Positions 45,976 through 55,000 of a DNA stretch of 64,000 nt are shown piece by piece. How positions within the stretch are numbered: the stretch's first letter is position 1; each line of letters opens with the position of its first letter. This DNA is from JALZUU01 sp964441245. Its GTDB lineage: Bacteria > Bacteroidota > Bacteroidia > Chitinophagales > Saprospiraceae. A program made the position numbers and the translations under genes. The stretch spans positions 45,828-109,827 of the forward strand of contig CAYTVR010000002.1 of NCBI GenBank assembly GCA_964441245.1, given 5' to 3'. The notes beneath the pieces are model-generated. The model worked only from the letters and a program-made list of their open reading frames with translations. It was not told where the DNA came from and did no database searches.

Positions 45976-46497
45976 CGTTCAATTAATTTACATATATAAC
46001 TTTGTTTTCCATTGTATTATTTTACAATGTACTTAGTAACAATCAAATAAAAATTTCCGATTTCAAGGACGAGTTTTTTAGGTTTATAATTCTCAGAAAA
46101 ATGGACCATCTTTCGAGTCAAGTACCTTGTCCAATTTCAAACTTCTGAGTCAAAAAGACGGACTTATTTTCGATTATTACTTAAGCTTTTAAGATGCTTC
46201 TTTTTCTAGAAAGGAGCAGATTTTTTAGATAAAGGAAGCCGTTTATTGGATGGACGGAAGGGAATCGTTTGTTTTTTGCGAAATGAAGGGGGAGGGAGCT
46301 TATTATGAATATACAAATGTTTGAATTTTGAATATGAATATTGATTTGGTCAATCGTTTATTTCTAGTTTGAATCATTTTCGAATTATTTAATCACGATT
46401 TCCAAAAAGAAGGTTCAATCATTATTCAAAATGCTCTAATCGATGTTCAATATTCCTTTTAATTTATTTCAACTTAATTTTCCGAAGACTCCAAATT
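45976..46497. other. Intergenic region with degenerate repeat D
   Basis: The 522-base gap between two same-strand genes has no ORF. Its left part is plain AT-rich DNA. About 46305-46457 carries degenerate TTGAAT/ATTCAA words described in the repeat entry. No exact promoter box was found for the TM2 gene. Confidence 0.4.
46305..46457. repeat. Degenerate member of the TTGAATG repeat family, copy D
   Basis: The left part (TTTGAATTTTGAATATGAAT) and right part (AAGAAGGTTCAATCATTATT then CAAAATGC) resemble the arms and GAAGG core edge of copies A-C, but pairing is poor. It lies just past the stop of the dynamin gene. Confidence 0.5.
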
Positions 46498-48222
46498 CTA
46501 AGCTTCCAATTCCTTAGCAATCTCAGCTAAACGACTTTTGATCGATAATTGTTTTTCTTCTAATTGTTTTATCTGAGTAGATTCTTGCTCCAGCAATTGA
46601 TCAAAATTATTGAAGTTTTTATCAATTTTTTCTTTAATGTGTTGGATGTAATTTTTGAGTGAATCATTGACCTCTTCTTCCAGTTGCACCCGACCCTTTG
46701 AAATTTCAGTTTTAAAACCATTGATAATTTTTCTACGTTTCAAACCAACAGAAACACCAGCGAATAATAAACCAACAGTCGTTAAAATGCCACCAGTAAT
46801 ATCAAAAACAGCGCCATTGGTCACGGCAGTCAAAATAACTCCAATCACTGCAATACCACTACCAGCCGCTAAATTGGGAGTGATTTCATTATTCTTAGCA
46901 AAAAACTCTTCGTCCGTAAAATTTTCCGAACGGTTCATAAAGCGATTAAATGTTTCTTGTAAATCCCTTAAAACATTGGCTCTTCGTTCTGCAATATCAC
47001 TAAAGATTTCATGATTGTTTTTTAAAATGGTTTGGCTACTTTTAATTTTCAAATCAATCATTTTAGCCATTTGCTGGATACTGTCTGCAATATCGACTAC
47101 GCCATCATTCAATTTATTTTTTAAACCCGTATTCAAACCATCCTCTAGATCTTTGGTCAAGCCAGTCAACCATTCTTGAGCATTTGCTTTTTTACTAAAT
47201 ATAGCGGTAAAGGATCGTTTCACTAAAGTGAAAAAACCAAGTCCTTCTGACAGCTCACTCTCTGTTTTGTACGTAATTCGGTCATAGGTGCCCAATAGGT
47301 TTTCAACTAAAATGTCAACTTGTCCTTTTGATTTAAATTCTTGTTGATCGAGCGTTTGACGAATGTCATTTCTAAATTTAATATCCGCGTCCCATTGTTC
47401 TTTTCGAAGCAGTACTCCGTTGAAAATTCGATCATTGATATTGTTGGAAGTTTGAATATTATTTTGCAGTTTTAAAATAGGAGCTTGACCTCCAGTAATG
47501 TGCGTTTTGATATAATCACGAATATTAGAAAATCCACTTGTATCAAATTTTCGTTCGAGTTCATGTTTAGCGGAAACGGCAAAAACATTAGGTGCTTCAA
47601 TACCTTTCTTAATGGCGTGATCTTTTACGCCTTGGATATTGGTGACCAAATCATCGGGTTCCATTAAATCTTTTTGTTGTAAAACAAAGATGATTTTCTT
47701 TTGCCAATCTTGATGAATATAATCAAAGAATTCCCAAGCCGATTGTCGATAAGGATTTTTTGATTCAAAAACGAATACAATCAAATCAGAGGCAGGAATA
47801 AAGCGTTCTGTGATTTCTTGATGATGATCTATGATCGAATTGGTTCCAGGCGTATCAACAATGGCAATTTCTTTTAAAATATCAACCGGTTGTAAAATCT
47901 TTTTAAGATAAGGATTGACCTCAATAATTTCCTCTTTTTCTCCATACAGAATTTGTTGAATCGTATCCGTCATTGGAGATGCAGCGACTTTACAAATTTC
48001 TTTATCGGCTGCCAACAAGGCATTGATAAAACTACTCTTACCAGCCTTTACTTCACCTACGATCACAAACATAAAGGGTTCGTTGATTCGATTACGAAGA
48101 TCACTGACTGTTTTTTCCAACTCACTATGACCGATATCATTGGTCAATTTGTGCAATTCCAAAACGATTTGGTCGATTTGGATTCGGTGATTTTTTAATT
48201 GATTGCTAAGTATATTATTCAT
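46498..48222 (-). CDS. Bacterial dynamin-like GTPase
   Basis: A 574-residue protein with a dynamin-type GTPase domain: G1 GEVKAGKSSFINALL near residue 57, a switch-region Thr in SPMTDTIQQ, and G3 IVDTPGTNSII near 119. Helical stalk segments follow (about 240-420). Two membrane helices appear at about 440-490 (AGSGIAVIGVILTAVTNG, GGILTTVGLLFAGVSVGL), then a C-terminal coiled coil. Bacterial dynamins remodel or protect membranes and some act in phage defence. No paired dynamin gene is adjacent. Confidence 0.88.
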   Translation of the reverse strand: MNNILSNQLKNHRIQIDQIVLELHKLTNDIGHSELEKTVSDLRNRINEPFMFVIVGEVKAGKSSFINALLAADKEICKVAASPMTDTIQQILYGEKEEIIEVNPYLKKILQPVDILKEIAIVDTPGTNSIIDHHQEITERFIPASDLIVFVFESKNPYRQSAWEFFDYIHQDWQKKIIFVLQQKDLMEPDDLVTNIQGVKDHAIKKGIEAPNVFAVSAKHELERKFDTSGFSNIRDYIKTHITGGQAPILKLQNNIQTSNNINDRIFNGVLLRKEQWDADIKFRNDIRQTLDQQEFKSKGQVDILVENLLGTYDRITYKTESELSEGLGFFTLVKRSFTAIFSKKANAQEWLTGLTKDLEDGLNTGLKNKLNDGVVDIADSIQQMAKMIDLKIKSSQTILKNNHEIFSDIAERRANVLRDLQETFNRFMNRSENFTDEEFFAKNNEITPNLAAGSGIAVIGVILTAVTNGAVFDITGGILTTVGLLFAGVSVGLKRRKIINGFKTEISKGRVQLEEEVNDSLKNYIQHIKEKIDKNFNNFDQLLEQESTQIKQLEEKQLSIKSRLAEIAKELEA

Positions 48223-48299
48223 TGTATGCTTTTAAACAAATCTTAATTTGGCTGTTGAATCAGGTCTACCTTATATATGACGGACTGAATGCGAAAAGG

Positions 48300-48950
48300 T
48301 CATGGATTGACAAAGGATTCTTCTAATATTAATATCGTTTGCGGTCCAGTACAAAAAAGCAAGTCCAAGATACTTAAATTGGGTAAAAAGCCCGTTTTTT
48401 CTTCAAAAACCTGCGCATATTTTCGATTTTGAAAATAAGGATCTTCTTGATGATATTTAGGTTTGGGATGAATGGCATTTCTAGCATCAATCAAATGTGC
48501 ATCTGGAATAGCTTGGTATTCTTTTGTTTCAATGATAGGAGTAGAGAGGCCAATTAATTGATTGATGGCGCGCAATAACTCCAAATTGAAATCATATAAC
48601 AAGTTATATTCTTTTTTATAAAAGGGTTGAAGTGTATCGGCGTAATAATCAAAATAAGGAGCATTTCCATAGGCCGATCGGATGCTATGCCAGTGATGAG
48701 ATTGCCAGTGAGTATCATTGGCGATTTGAACTGCTCTAATGGATTGTTGTTCGTTTTTTCCCTTTTTCAAAGGAATAGAAAGTCTTAAAACACCATTGAC
48801 TCCTGCAATGTGACATCTACTTCTATAACTTCCTTTTTTGTAGTGTTCGCATTGTTCCAAATGAATTTGGGGATATCCTACAAATTTGCTAAAGTATTGA
48901 ATAGGAGCGAGATATTGTAATTCAAGTAATATAGACGATTCGGCAGACAA
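48300..48950 (-). CDS. WbqC-family protein
   Basis: A 216-residue protein of the WbqC-like family (LQYLAPIQYFSKFVGYPQIH...SYRSRCHIAGVNGVLRLSIP), frequent in polysaccharide clusters of Gram-negative bacteria and often linked to amino-sugar transfer. Here it stands alone between the dynamin gene and a candidate RNA. Its own promoter is visible upstream at 49003-49036 on the minus strand. Confidence 0.88.
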   Translation of the reverse strand: MSAESSILLELQYLAPIQYFSKFVGYPQIHLEQCEHYKKGSYRSRCHIAGVNGVLRLSIPLKKGKNEQQSIRAVQIANDTHWQSHHWHSIRSAYGNAPYFDYYADTLQPFYKKEYNLLYDFNLELLRAINQLIGLSTPIIETKEYQAIPDAHLIDARNAIHPKPKYHQEDPYFQNRKYAQVFEEKTGFLPNLSILDLLFCTGPQTILILEESFVNP

Positions 48951-49002
48951 ATTTTTTATTTTAGATTTTTAGTCGGATTTTATTATAGTGGACGATTTTC
49001 TG

Positions 49003-49036
49003 CAAATCTAACAAACCTATTCGATTTTACTTCAAA
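49003..49036 (-). promoter_or_regulatory. Promoter of the WbqC gene
   Basis: On the minus strand TTTG (49033-49036) is followed by a -7 box TAGATTTG (49003-49010), spacer 22. A start near 48996 leaves a leader of about 46 bases. Confidence 0.6.
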
Positions 49037-49054
49037 AAATATTTATAACAATAA

Positions 49055-49086
49055 TTTGGTATTATTAAAAACAATTTATAGATTTG
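49055..49086 (+). promoter_or_regulatory. Consensus Bacteroidota promoter
   Basis: TTTG at 49055-49058 and TAGATTTG at 49079-49086 are exact matches to TTTG and TAnnTTTG with a 20-base spacer. Predicted start near 49093. Confidence 0.75.
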
Positions 49087-49092
49087 GCAAAA

Positions 49093-49306
49093 GAAAACTA
49101 AATACCCCTTTTATATCCCCATATACATTAAAAATTTTAATTCCCATTAAAAAAGCACCTATTTTATTATAACATAACCCTGATGCTTATGTTCTGTTAT
49201 TTCTATGTATTTCTGTAATGGAAATAAAGGATAAGTATTGAAAACAAGACCAACCTATTTTTAAAATCAAGCAGGCGAAATAGATATATTTTCGTCTGTT
49301 TTTTTT
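49093..49306 (+). ncRNA. Candidate structured non-coding RNA, possibly 6S-like or an attenuator
   Basis: About 214 bases lie between a consensus promoter and a strong terminator with no credible ORF. Nested complementarity is visible: AATAC (49101-49105) with GTATT (49235-49239), TTCCCATTA (49141-49149) with TAATGGAA (49216-49223), and AACATAA (49171-49177) with TTATGTT (49187-49193), making a rod-like fold. Length and rod shape recall 6S RNA, but I could not test it. An alternative is a leader that controls the HNH-glycosyltransferase operon beginning 105 bases after the terminator. An 11-codon ORF (from 49182, MLMFCYFYVFL) is inside. Confidence 0.5.
49272..49306 (+). terminator. Rho-independent terminator
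   Basis: CAGGCGAAA pairs with TTTCGTCTG (one G-U pair) around nine bases, followed by eight T. Nothing annotated lies upstream of it on this strand except the RNA candidate. Confidence 0.9.
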
Positions 49307-49411
49307 GATCCTAGTCCTTCGTATTTGAATTATTTTTCGTTTTTTATTGTTACTCGTTTTTTGCATTTAAGATTAAAGCAAAAGAAAATTGAATAATTTA
49401 AATTTTGAGCA

Positions 49412-49675
49412 ATGGCTTCCTGTAAACTTTGTAAACGAGAGGATCTTTCGACGACTAGGCATCACTTAATTCCTCGGACCGTTCATAAAAATAAATGGTT
49501 TAAGAAAAATTTTGAGACCCATCAAATGCACGAAACTGTTGACCTCTGTCGGGATTGTCATCGAGAAATTCACAGACAGATTCCAGAAAAAGAAATGGGA
49601 CGGCATTACAATTCTATTGACAAATTATTAACTCACGAAAAGGTTCTTAACTTTGTAAGGTGGCTTCAAAAATAA
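49412..49675 (+). CDS. Small HNH-like zinc protein
   Basis: An 87-residue protein with a Cys-x2-Cys (SCKLC) and Cys-x2-Cys-His (LCRDCHREIH) zinc pair and the HNH-type TRHHLIPR motif. It matches small HNH-domain proteins, mostly uncharacterised. It has no partner methylase or other restriction gene. The glycosyltransferase gene starts seven bases after the stop codon, so the two are co-transcribed. Nuclease activity is not established for this subgroup. Confidence 0.8.
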   Translation: MASCKLCKREDLSTTRHHLIPRTVHKNKWFKKNFETHQMHETVDLCRDCHREIHRQIPEKEMGRHYNSIDKLLTHEKVLNFVRWLQK

Positions 49676-49682
49676 TCAATCA

Positions 49683-50933
49683 ATGACCCCTTATCTCAAA
49701 AAACGTTCTCGTTTTCCTGCTCAGATTTATGGAACACCTTCATCTGACCTTGAACTCGTGGTGGTCATTCCTGCTTACAAAGAAAAAGAATTACTGAAAA
49801 GTTTAGCAGCTTTAAAAGCTTGCGATCTACCGACTAAGGTGGACATTGAAGTTATTGTGGTATTCAATGATTCGGAAGAGGATACTTTGGCTGTAAAATC
49901 TTTAAACAAAAAGACCTATGAGCAAGCGTGTAAGTGGAGTTTGAAAAACAGTTCTAAGCGATTAAAGTATCACATATTATACCATTCGGATTTACCGAAA
50001 AAAGAGGCTGGTGTCGGATTGGCTAGAAAAATAGGTTTGGACGAAGCGGTCTTTCGTCTAGAAGCGGCTCAAAAGCCTAAAGGAATTTTATCTTGTTTTG
50101 ACGCAGATTCTTTATGTGATAAAAATTATTTTGAAGCGCTTTGTGCGTATTTTAAAAATCATCCGAAAGCAAAAGCTTGTGGTATTCATTTTGAACATCC
50201 TATTGAGGGAACTCATTTTCCTGCAAAAGTTTACCGGGCCATTACTTTATACGAATTGCACTTGAGATATTATGTCTTAGCTCAACGATTTACAGGTTTC
50301 CCATTTGCTTATCAAACCATTGGTTCAAGCATGGCCGTTCGTTGTGATGCTTACCAACAGCAAGGAGGAATGAACAAGAGAAAAGCGGGAGAAGATTTTT
50401 ATTTTTTACACAAATTTATCGCTTTAGGAAATTTCAAAGAAATCAGAACGACCAAGGTTATTCCTTCGCCGCGTTTATCCGATCGCGTTCCATTTGGTAC
50501 CGGAAAAGCCATCGGAGATATCAGTACCCAAAAAACATTATTTGAATCATACGCACCAGAATCTTTCCAAGATTTGAGACAGTTTTTTGAAAAAGTCCCT
50601 CAATTTTTTGCTTCAAACGAATCAGATTTACAAAAAATAATTAGGGCGCTTCCCAAAAGTATTCAACAATATTTAATAAAAGTAGATTTTACGAAACGAC
50701 TACAAGAAATTCGTGGGAATACCGCAACAGCAGCAGCATTTCAACATCGATTTTTTTTATGGTTCAATGCTTTTCAATTAATGAAGTTTGTACATTTTTC
50801 TAGAGATCATTTTCATGAAAATGTCCCTGTAGAAGAAGCCGCGCATTGGTTGATTGAATCTCATTTGAAAAAAGATATTTCCGATCATCTAGATCCCAAA
50901 GAATTGTTATTGGTGTTGAGAAAAATAGAGTAG
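49683..50933 (+). CDS. Family 2 glycosyltransferase
   Basis: A 416-residue GT-A enzyme. The nucleotide-sugar fold begins with LVVVIPAYKEKELLKSL (about 22-40), followed by EVIVVFNDSEED, the metal-binding DAD motif in SCFDADSLCDKNYFEAL near residue 142 and a GEDFYFLHKF acceptor-site motif near 235. No membrane helix is evident, so it probably acts in the cytoplasm or at the inner membrane. The donor is unknown. It is paired with the HNH gene. Confidence 0.85.
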   Translation: MTPYLKKRSRFPAQIYGTPSSDLELVVVIPAYKEKELLKSLAALKACDLPTKVDIEVIVVFNDSEEDTLAVKSLNKKTYEQACKWSLKNSSKRLKYHILYHSDLPKKEAGVGLARKIGLDEAVFRLEAAQKPKGILSCFDADSLCDKNYFEALCAYFKNHPKAKACGIHFEHPIEGTHFPAKVYRAITLYELHLRYYVLAQRFTGFPFAYQTIGSSMAVRCDAYQQQGGMNKRKAGEDFYFLHKFIALGNFKEIRTTKVIPSPRLSDRVPFGTGKAIGDISTQKTLFESYAPESFQDLRQFFEKVPQFFASNESDLQKIIRALPKSIQQYLIKVDFTKRLQEIRGNTATAAAFQHRFFLWFNAFQLMKFVHFSRDHFHENVPVEEAAHWLIESHLKKDISDHLDPKELLLVLRKIE

Positions 50934-51214
50934 AAAAGGCAAAGAGATAAAAAAGGAACATGAAATTTTCTGGTACTCAAGTTTAGTAAGCTATCAAAGA
51001 AAGCACATTAACCTGCTTAACTTTTCTAAAAGAAATAACTATTAATTTTGAAAAGATCCGCAGATATGAGTTGTTAGCTGTAATCAAAATGCGGTCTCTT
51101 GCTAGATTAATTTCATAACGAATTGTATTATTCTATTGATTGAATATGCTTATCTTTACATAAATGATGAAGTAAAATATCAAATATTAAGCTTAATGAA
51201 AAACAAAACATATT

Positions 51215-51886
51215 ATGGAAAAAAACGAACCTAACCCAAGTCCAAAACAAGAAAATCTTTCAAAAAAAGACAAAAGAAAACTATCATCGGCAGATAGTAA
51301 GAATTCAAAAAAAAGTAGTAAATCAAAGGACAAAATAAAGTCATTAAGTAAGGCCTTGCAAAGTAAAACACTTGATACATTTCTGAAAAATCAGAATAAA
51401 CTCTTAATGAATTCTATTTCAATCGCTGATAAAAAAGCAGCAATCTTGGTAAGATTAAATACAACTCTTGTTTCAGGTTTAATAGTTTTGGAAGGTTACT
51501 TAGATGCCAATATTAATCTTAATCAATACATGATACCTTTCCTAATAATAGGACTCTCGATGTCTTTATTATTCGCAATCCTTGTTACAAAACCATTCAG
51601 CTTAATTTTATATAGAACCATCAATAAAGTGATAAAAGTTAGTTATCCTAAATTAGAGGAAAACAATTTTTTCTTAATCGATAAAATATCATTTGATGAA
51701 TATGAAAAATCAATGGAAAAAGTCATCAATTCTCAAAAACTCCAAATTGGAAACTTAACAAGATTCAATTATTTTATGAGTAGAAGTATTGCTCAAAAAT
51801 TTGTTTTATTAGAAATTGCTTATAGCATATTTTTGTTAACATTAATTGGAGTGCTAATGTTATATTTACTATCAAAGTTCAGTTAG
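51215..51886 (+). CDS. Pycsar-effector-like (PycTM / DUF5706-like) membrane protein
   Basis: A 223-residue protein. Residues 1-60 are a Ser/Lys-rich low-complexity tail. Then comes SISIADKKAAILVRLNTTLV, like the start of the PycTM domain (KAxILLxxN), membrane helices at about 77-97, 103-127 and 199-220, and a soluble segment between. PycTM effectors are membrane proteins that act in cyclic-pyrimidine anti-phage signalling (Pycsar) and damage membranes when bound to cCMP or cUMP. No cyclase gene is within the window. The match is by pattern only, so it could be another small membrane protein. Confidence 0.55.
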   Translation: MEKNEPNPSPKQENLSKKDKRKLSSADSKNSKKSSKSKDKIKSLSKALQSKTLDTFLKNQNKLLMNSISIADKKAAILVRLNTTLVSGLIVLEGYLDANINLNQYMIPFLIIGLSMSLLFAILVTKPFSLILYRTINKVIKVSYPKLEENNFFLIDKISFDEYEKSMEKVINSQKLQIGNLTRFNYFMSRSIAQKFVLLEIAYSIFLLTLIGVLMLYLLSKFS

Positions 51887-51981
51887 TAAAGCAGAGAATA
51901 TTTAGAGCATTTGAGAAAAGTGGTCTAGAGCGCCAAAGCTATACACAGTCGATTTGCGTTCTACTTTTAAAGATTTAAGAT

Positions 51982-52040
51982 CGTCATTCTTAAATATTTT
52001 TAACCCTTTCTAAGAATTAGGGATGACTTATGTTTTTTAG
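51982..52040. terminator. Weak hairpin between convergent genes
   Basis: GTCAT...ATGAC and an inner TCTTA...TAAGA pair enclose an asymmetric loop, followed by TTTTTT after ATG. It is possibly the 3' end of the PycTM-like gene or of the large adhesin gene on the other strand. Confidence 0.4.
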
Positions 52041-52050
52041 ATTATCTTCA

Positions 52051-55000
52051 TTATCTTAGAATCGTTACATCCCCCGAATAAAGTTTTTTGACGCCATCAA
52101 TAAATTCAATTTCGACTAGGTAAACGTAAACACCTTGATTTGCTGGCTGTCCTTTATACCAACCATTCCATCCTTCTTGTTCGATATTCGTCTCCATCAT
52201 CGGATTCTTATTTTCAAAAATTAGTGCTCCCCAACGATTAAAGATACGGAAGGTAGTGATATGCTCCGTTCCACTATCGGAATAAACAGTGAAGAAATCA
52301 TTGACGCCATCTTGATTTGGACTAAAGGCGGTTGGGATATATATATTACGCTCTTTGTCGACTTTGATGGTCAAATTATTCGTGGCAAAACATCCAGTCG
52401 TATCGGTTACCACTATTTCATAAGTCGTCGTTTCTAATGGTTGTATAACATTGCTCTCGGGACAATCTGGACACTCCAGATAATTTTCAGGAAACCACAT
52501 ATAGGATTCGATGCGGAAAGGTAAATTGACAAAAGCTTCAATGTTGGTGCTTTCGCCCAAATTTATAGTACTATCTTTTTGAGCAACCTCTACGATGATT
52601 TCTTGTGGTTGTCCAATTTCAAAAGACACTTCTTCCACACAACCATCCATTGCACGGACATATAGAATGCGTTCTCCAGCCAATACGTTATTGAAAAAAG
52701 TATCCGTTTGGTAAATGAAGCTATCCAAACTATAAGAATATAATTCTGTAGGAAAACCATTAAAGTCAAAGGCCGCATCTTCATAACCAAAACAAGTAGC
52801 ATCAGTCGTATTGAAATTGATGGCTAATGGTATACCATCATCAATAACAGCAGATTCTATATCTGTGCATGCATTGTTATCAGTGATGGTCAATAAATAA
52901 GTATCTTTAGCTAAGTCATTGATATGATCGGTCGTGTCACTCGTACTCCATGTCCAAGCGTAAGGCGCTGTTCCGCCAGATACGATGGAGGAAATTTGAC
53001 CATTGGTGCCTCCAAAACAGGTGGCATCGGTAGACACTAAATCAATATCAAGAGGAGCGGGTTGATTGATCACGACTGTTTCTATCCAATCACAATTTAG
53101 GGCATCATTTACCGTAAGGGAATAATTGTCAGCACTCAACTGATCTACAATGCTATCGGTACTAAAGCCCCAATCAAAAGAATAGGGTTGGGTGCCTCCA
53201 CTAAACACGGCAACAACTCGCCCATCATCAGCACCGAAGCAAGTGGCGTCTTCAGCTATCAACTCACCGACGAATGGAGCTGGTCCTGTTAGCGTTGTTT
53301 CTAAAACATAATCACATAGATTATTATCGGTAATGGTGACTTGATAATCACCAACGGTCAAATTGGTTTGAGGATTTCCAGAGAGACCGTTACTCCAAAC
53401 ATAGTTTTGCGGAGTACTACCTTGCAAAACATTAACAGTGATGCTTCCTTCATTTCCACTTGGACAAAATATATCCGTCGTTTGTAATTCATATTGGGAA
53501 ATAATTTCGGTCAATGTAATCGTGTCTTCTATAACACAAGCATTCGCATCAGTGATCATAATATTTTGTAGGCCTGCGCCTAGATTTTCTATCAAACAAG
53601 TACTGCCTGAACCACTTCCAGGACAATTATAAGGAGGTAAGCCACCACTTAAATTAATTTCGACAGAACCATTTGTACCATTAATACATGTTGGATCATT
53701 TGGGTTTAAAATCATACTCATCGGAGGAGGAGAAGAGAGAGTAAAGTCTTCTTGTACCGAACAGCCATTTTCATCGGAAATGGTCACGGAGTAAGCACCT
53801 GCTACTAGTGTATCAAGAATAGGAGCATTATCCATATTCCAACTATAATTCAAATCACCAGTTCCACCTTCAATGTTTGCTTCAATTCGTCCATCATTTC
53901 CATCAAAGCAACTAATACCAAAACCATTAAAATCACTGATGACAAAGGATTTTTTCAAAGAGTCTGGTTCGACAATTAATAATTGAGTGGTATCGAAACA
54001 ACCGAATTCATCAGTGACCGTTGCTTCAAATAAACCGGCTCCCAAGCCTTGAAAAACATTGTTTATAGTATCCATTCCATTCCACTGATAAGTCAATGTC
54101 CCAGCAGCGCCATTGGCTTGTAATTCGACTATTGCATCATCGGCTCCGTAACAAGAAATATCAGAGCCATTGTAATCAGAAGTGATATCGCCACTCAATG
54201 TCAATAGCGTGTTAGTGACGACAAGGGTATCAAAATTTTGACAACTTGTATTGAGGCTGGTGAATAAAATCAAGGTATCTCTAATGATGGAGTTTGATGG
54301 ATAGTTACCAGTATATTCGTAAATAGGATTGGATGACATTGGATCATCTAAGTAGGTAGCGGGTGACCAGCTATAGCTAAATTTATCCAAGGGATCGTAA
54401 GCAATTGTTGCAGAATTACCAGCACATAAGGTCGTGTCTTGCCCAGCACTAAAGAAGGGAACAATTTGAACAGAAGAAACGGTTCCGTCACAGACACAAT
54501 CATTATTCTCTTCATCTAGGTTGACCAAAAATTGACCACAAATGAGCGTGTCCGGAATGCTAAATTGATATTGACTATTTATCTGATCTAATGCCGGCAC
54601 TGTCAAGCCATTAAGCATTTGAGTACCGATGAGGAGATCTACACCATCTTCAAGTGTTCCATTATTATTGGCATCAAAATAAAAATCTAGGTTAAATGGA
54701 CCGAAGCCCTCAAGGTTGGTTATATTTTCTAAAGTATAATCAAAGTTAATCGTTGCTTGATCCGTTCCAAGGGGAATCGTATAAGCATTGAGTTGCTGAA
54801 TATTTAAGACGGCTTTTTCAACAGGTACAATTTCTATTTCGTCATTAACGATAAAGTCTATTTCACAAGAACCTCCAGCAGTAGAAACACAATCTACTCC
54901 TTGTCGGAAGGTCGTTTGTAAATGTACAGCCAAGGAGTCACAATCTAATAAATCAAATGATGTGGCAGCTAAGTCTACTTCAAAAATGATGGTACTATCT

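Larger units (their letters stand above)
48951..49411. other. Intergenic region with divergent promoters and an RNA candidate
   Basis: The 461-base gap has no real protein ORF. It contains a minus-strand promoter for wbqC, a plus-strand promoter at 49055-49086, and the RNA candidate ending in the terminator at 49272-49306. About 105 bases remain before the HNH gene. Confidence 0.6.

Noticed and set aside
48300..48950. wbqC as part of a polysaccharide cluster
   Set aside because: Only one glycosyltransferase is nearby, beyond the RNA candidate, and no other sugar-biosynthesis genes surround it.
49182..49217. 11-codon ORF in the RNA candidate
   Set aside because: Short hydrophobic ORF (MLMFCYFYVFL); plausible as chance in AT-rich DNA and no start signal distinguishes it.
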